Positions 29,259-29,478 of a stretch of 29,478 nucleotides of DNA are shown here, piece by piece. The notes under the pieces were generated by a model, which saw only the letters and a list, made by a program, of their open reading frames with translations, searched no databases and was not told where the DNA came from. How positions within the stretch are numbered: the first letter of the stretch is position 1; every line of letters begins with the position of its first letter. The position numbers were made by a program, and so were the translations under genes. This DNA comes from a virus. Location: IMG/VR virus record IMGVR_UViG_3300044846_001323, positions 1 through 29,478 of that record; one strand, 5' to 3'.

Positions 29259-29478
29259 AAACAGCAATTCAAGAAGTATTTAGCGATTTAGAAAAATTGC
29301 ACCCAAATTTATTTAATGTTAACACAACCGAAGGTAAAGAGTTTATTAACCACTTTCATAAATATTTAGAAATGGAAAAGGAGCAGATGAAAATATACCA
29401 AATAGATAAAGAATTATTTAAAAAATTACCCATTGAAGGAGTTAATTGCACATCATTTAATGTTAATGAACATCGTTA
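29255..29478 (+). CDS. Unknown protein, truncated by the right edge
   Basis: The ATG at 29255 overlaps the previous stop (ATGA). The first 74 codons are open and run off the window. The visible part is helical (TAIQEVFSDLEKLHPNLFNV, then EFINHFHKYLEMEKEQMK) followed by mixed sequence. The phrase EFINHFHKYLEMEK looks like a short amphipathic helix. Nothing identifies the family, and the C-terminus is not in view. Confidence 0.5.
   Translation, partial: MKTAIQEVFSDLEKLHPNLFNVNTTEGKEFINHFHKYLEMEKEQMKIYQIDKELFKKLPIEGVNCTSFNVNEHR

Noticed and set aside
1-29478. CRISPR arrays, tRNA genes, transposases, integrase
   Set aside because: No regularly spaced repeats, cloverleaf-like sequence, DDE transposase or tyrosine/serine recombinase motifs were seen on either strand.

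Overview
The window is part of the genome of a tailed double-stranded DNA phage or prophage of the phylum Bacteroidota, probably one infecting Flavobacterium or a relative. Four things point to this. The DNA is AT-rich. Promoters carry the Bacteroidota -7 box TAnnTTTG instead of a sigma-70 -10/-35 pair. Purine-rich ribosome binding sites are almost absent. Several gene products have the look of Bacteroidota phage families: DUF3127-like SSB, DUF6712-like connector, MSYCRF-type small protein. All recognisable genes lie on the + strand and are packed tightly, with many stop/start overlaps of the ATGA or TAATG type. No sheath or baseplate-wedge gene was recognised, and the tape measure protein is 795 residues long, so a siphovirus with a tail of roughly 120 nm is the best inference. 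No integrase, CI-like repressor, tRNA, rRNA, CRISPR array or insertion sequence was seen.

Layout. (1) 1-157 is a promoter plus a structured leader that looks like an attenuator. (2) 158-5443 is the early replication and recombination block: a winged-helix replication protein, a RecA-fold helicase/ATPase, NinG, a small PD-(D/E)XK-like protein, an ERF annealing protein, a YqaJ-like exonuclease, a tiny membrane peptide, an SSB-like OB-fold protein and a Cro-like HTH protein, closed by a terminator at about 5450-5474. (3) 5558-7817 is a switch block: a small sigma factor read from a TTG start, a Cys-containing protein, and a ParB/adenine-methyltransferase fusion. (4) 7836-9303 holds both terminase subunits. 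(5) 9484-18232 is the tail module: a chaperone-like gene with a candidate -1 frameshift, tail completion proteins, tail tip, fibre and tape measure. (6) 18254-24637 is the head module: XkdF-like protease, scaffold-like protein, major capsid, probable tail tube, portal and head-tail connector. The tail genes lie between terminase and head genes, which is not the textbook order. (7) 24634-26434 is the lysis cassette: small membrane proteins, holin, amidase and a probable one-piece spanin. A metallophosphoesterase gene follows (26431-27459). (8) 27460-27831 is non-coding and ends in the best promoter of the window, which drives a run of small unknown genes (27832 to the right edge) that probably act early in infection.

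How the parts fit. Early promoters would give replication, annealing-type recombination and the accessory peptides. The phage sigma factor, first gene after the early terminator, is placed to redirect host RNA polymerase to the long late operon. The methyltransferase may mark phage DNA before packaging. The late operon builds head and tail, with hairpins after the two genes likely to be most highly expressed, and ends with lysis through both membranes. No single unmistakable new defence or counter-defence system is visible. The points most worth following up are the overlapping-frame chaperone gene with a T9 slip site, the 5' leader with competing stems, the beta-rich domain inserted into the head-tail connector, the probable u-spanin, and the composition break inside the methyltransferase gene.
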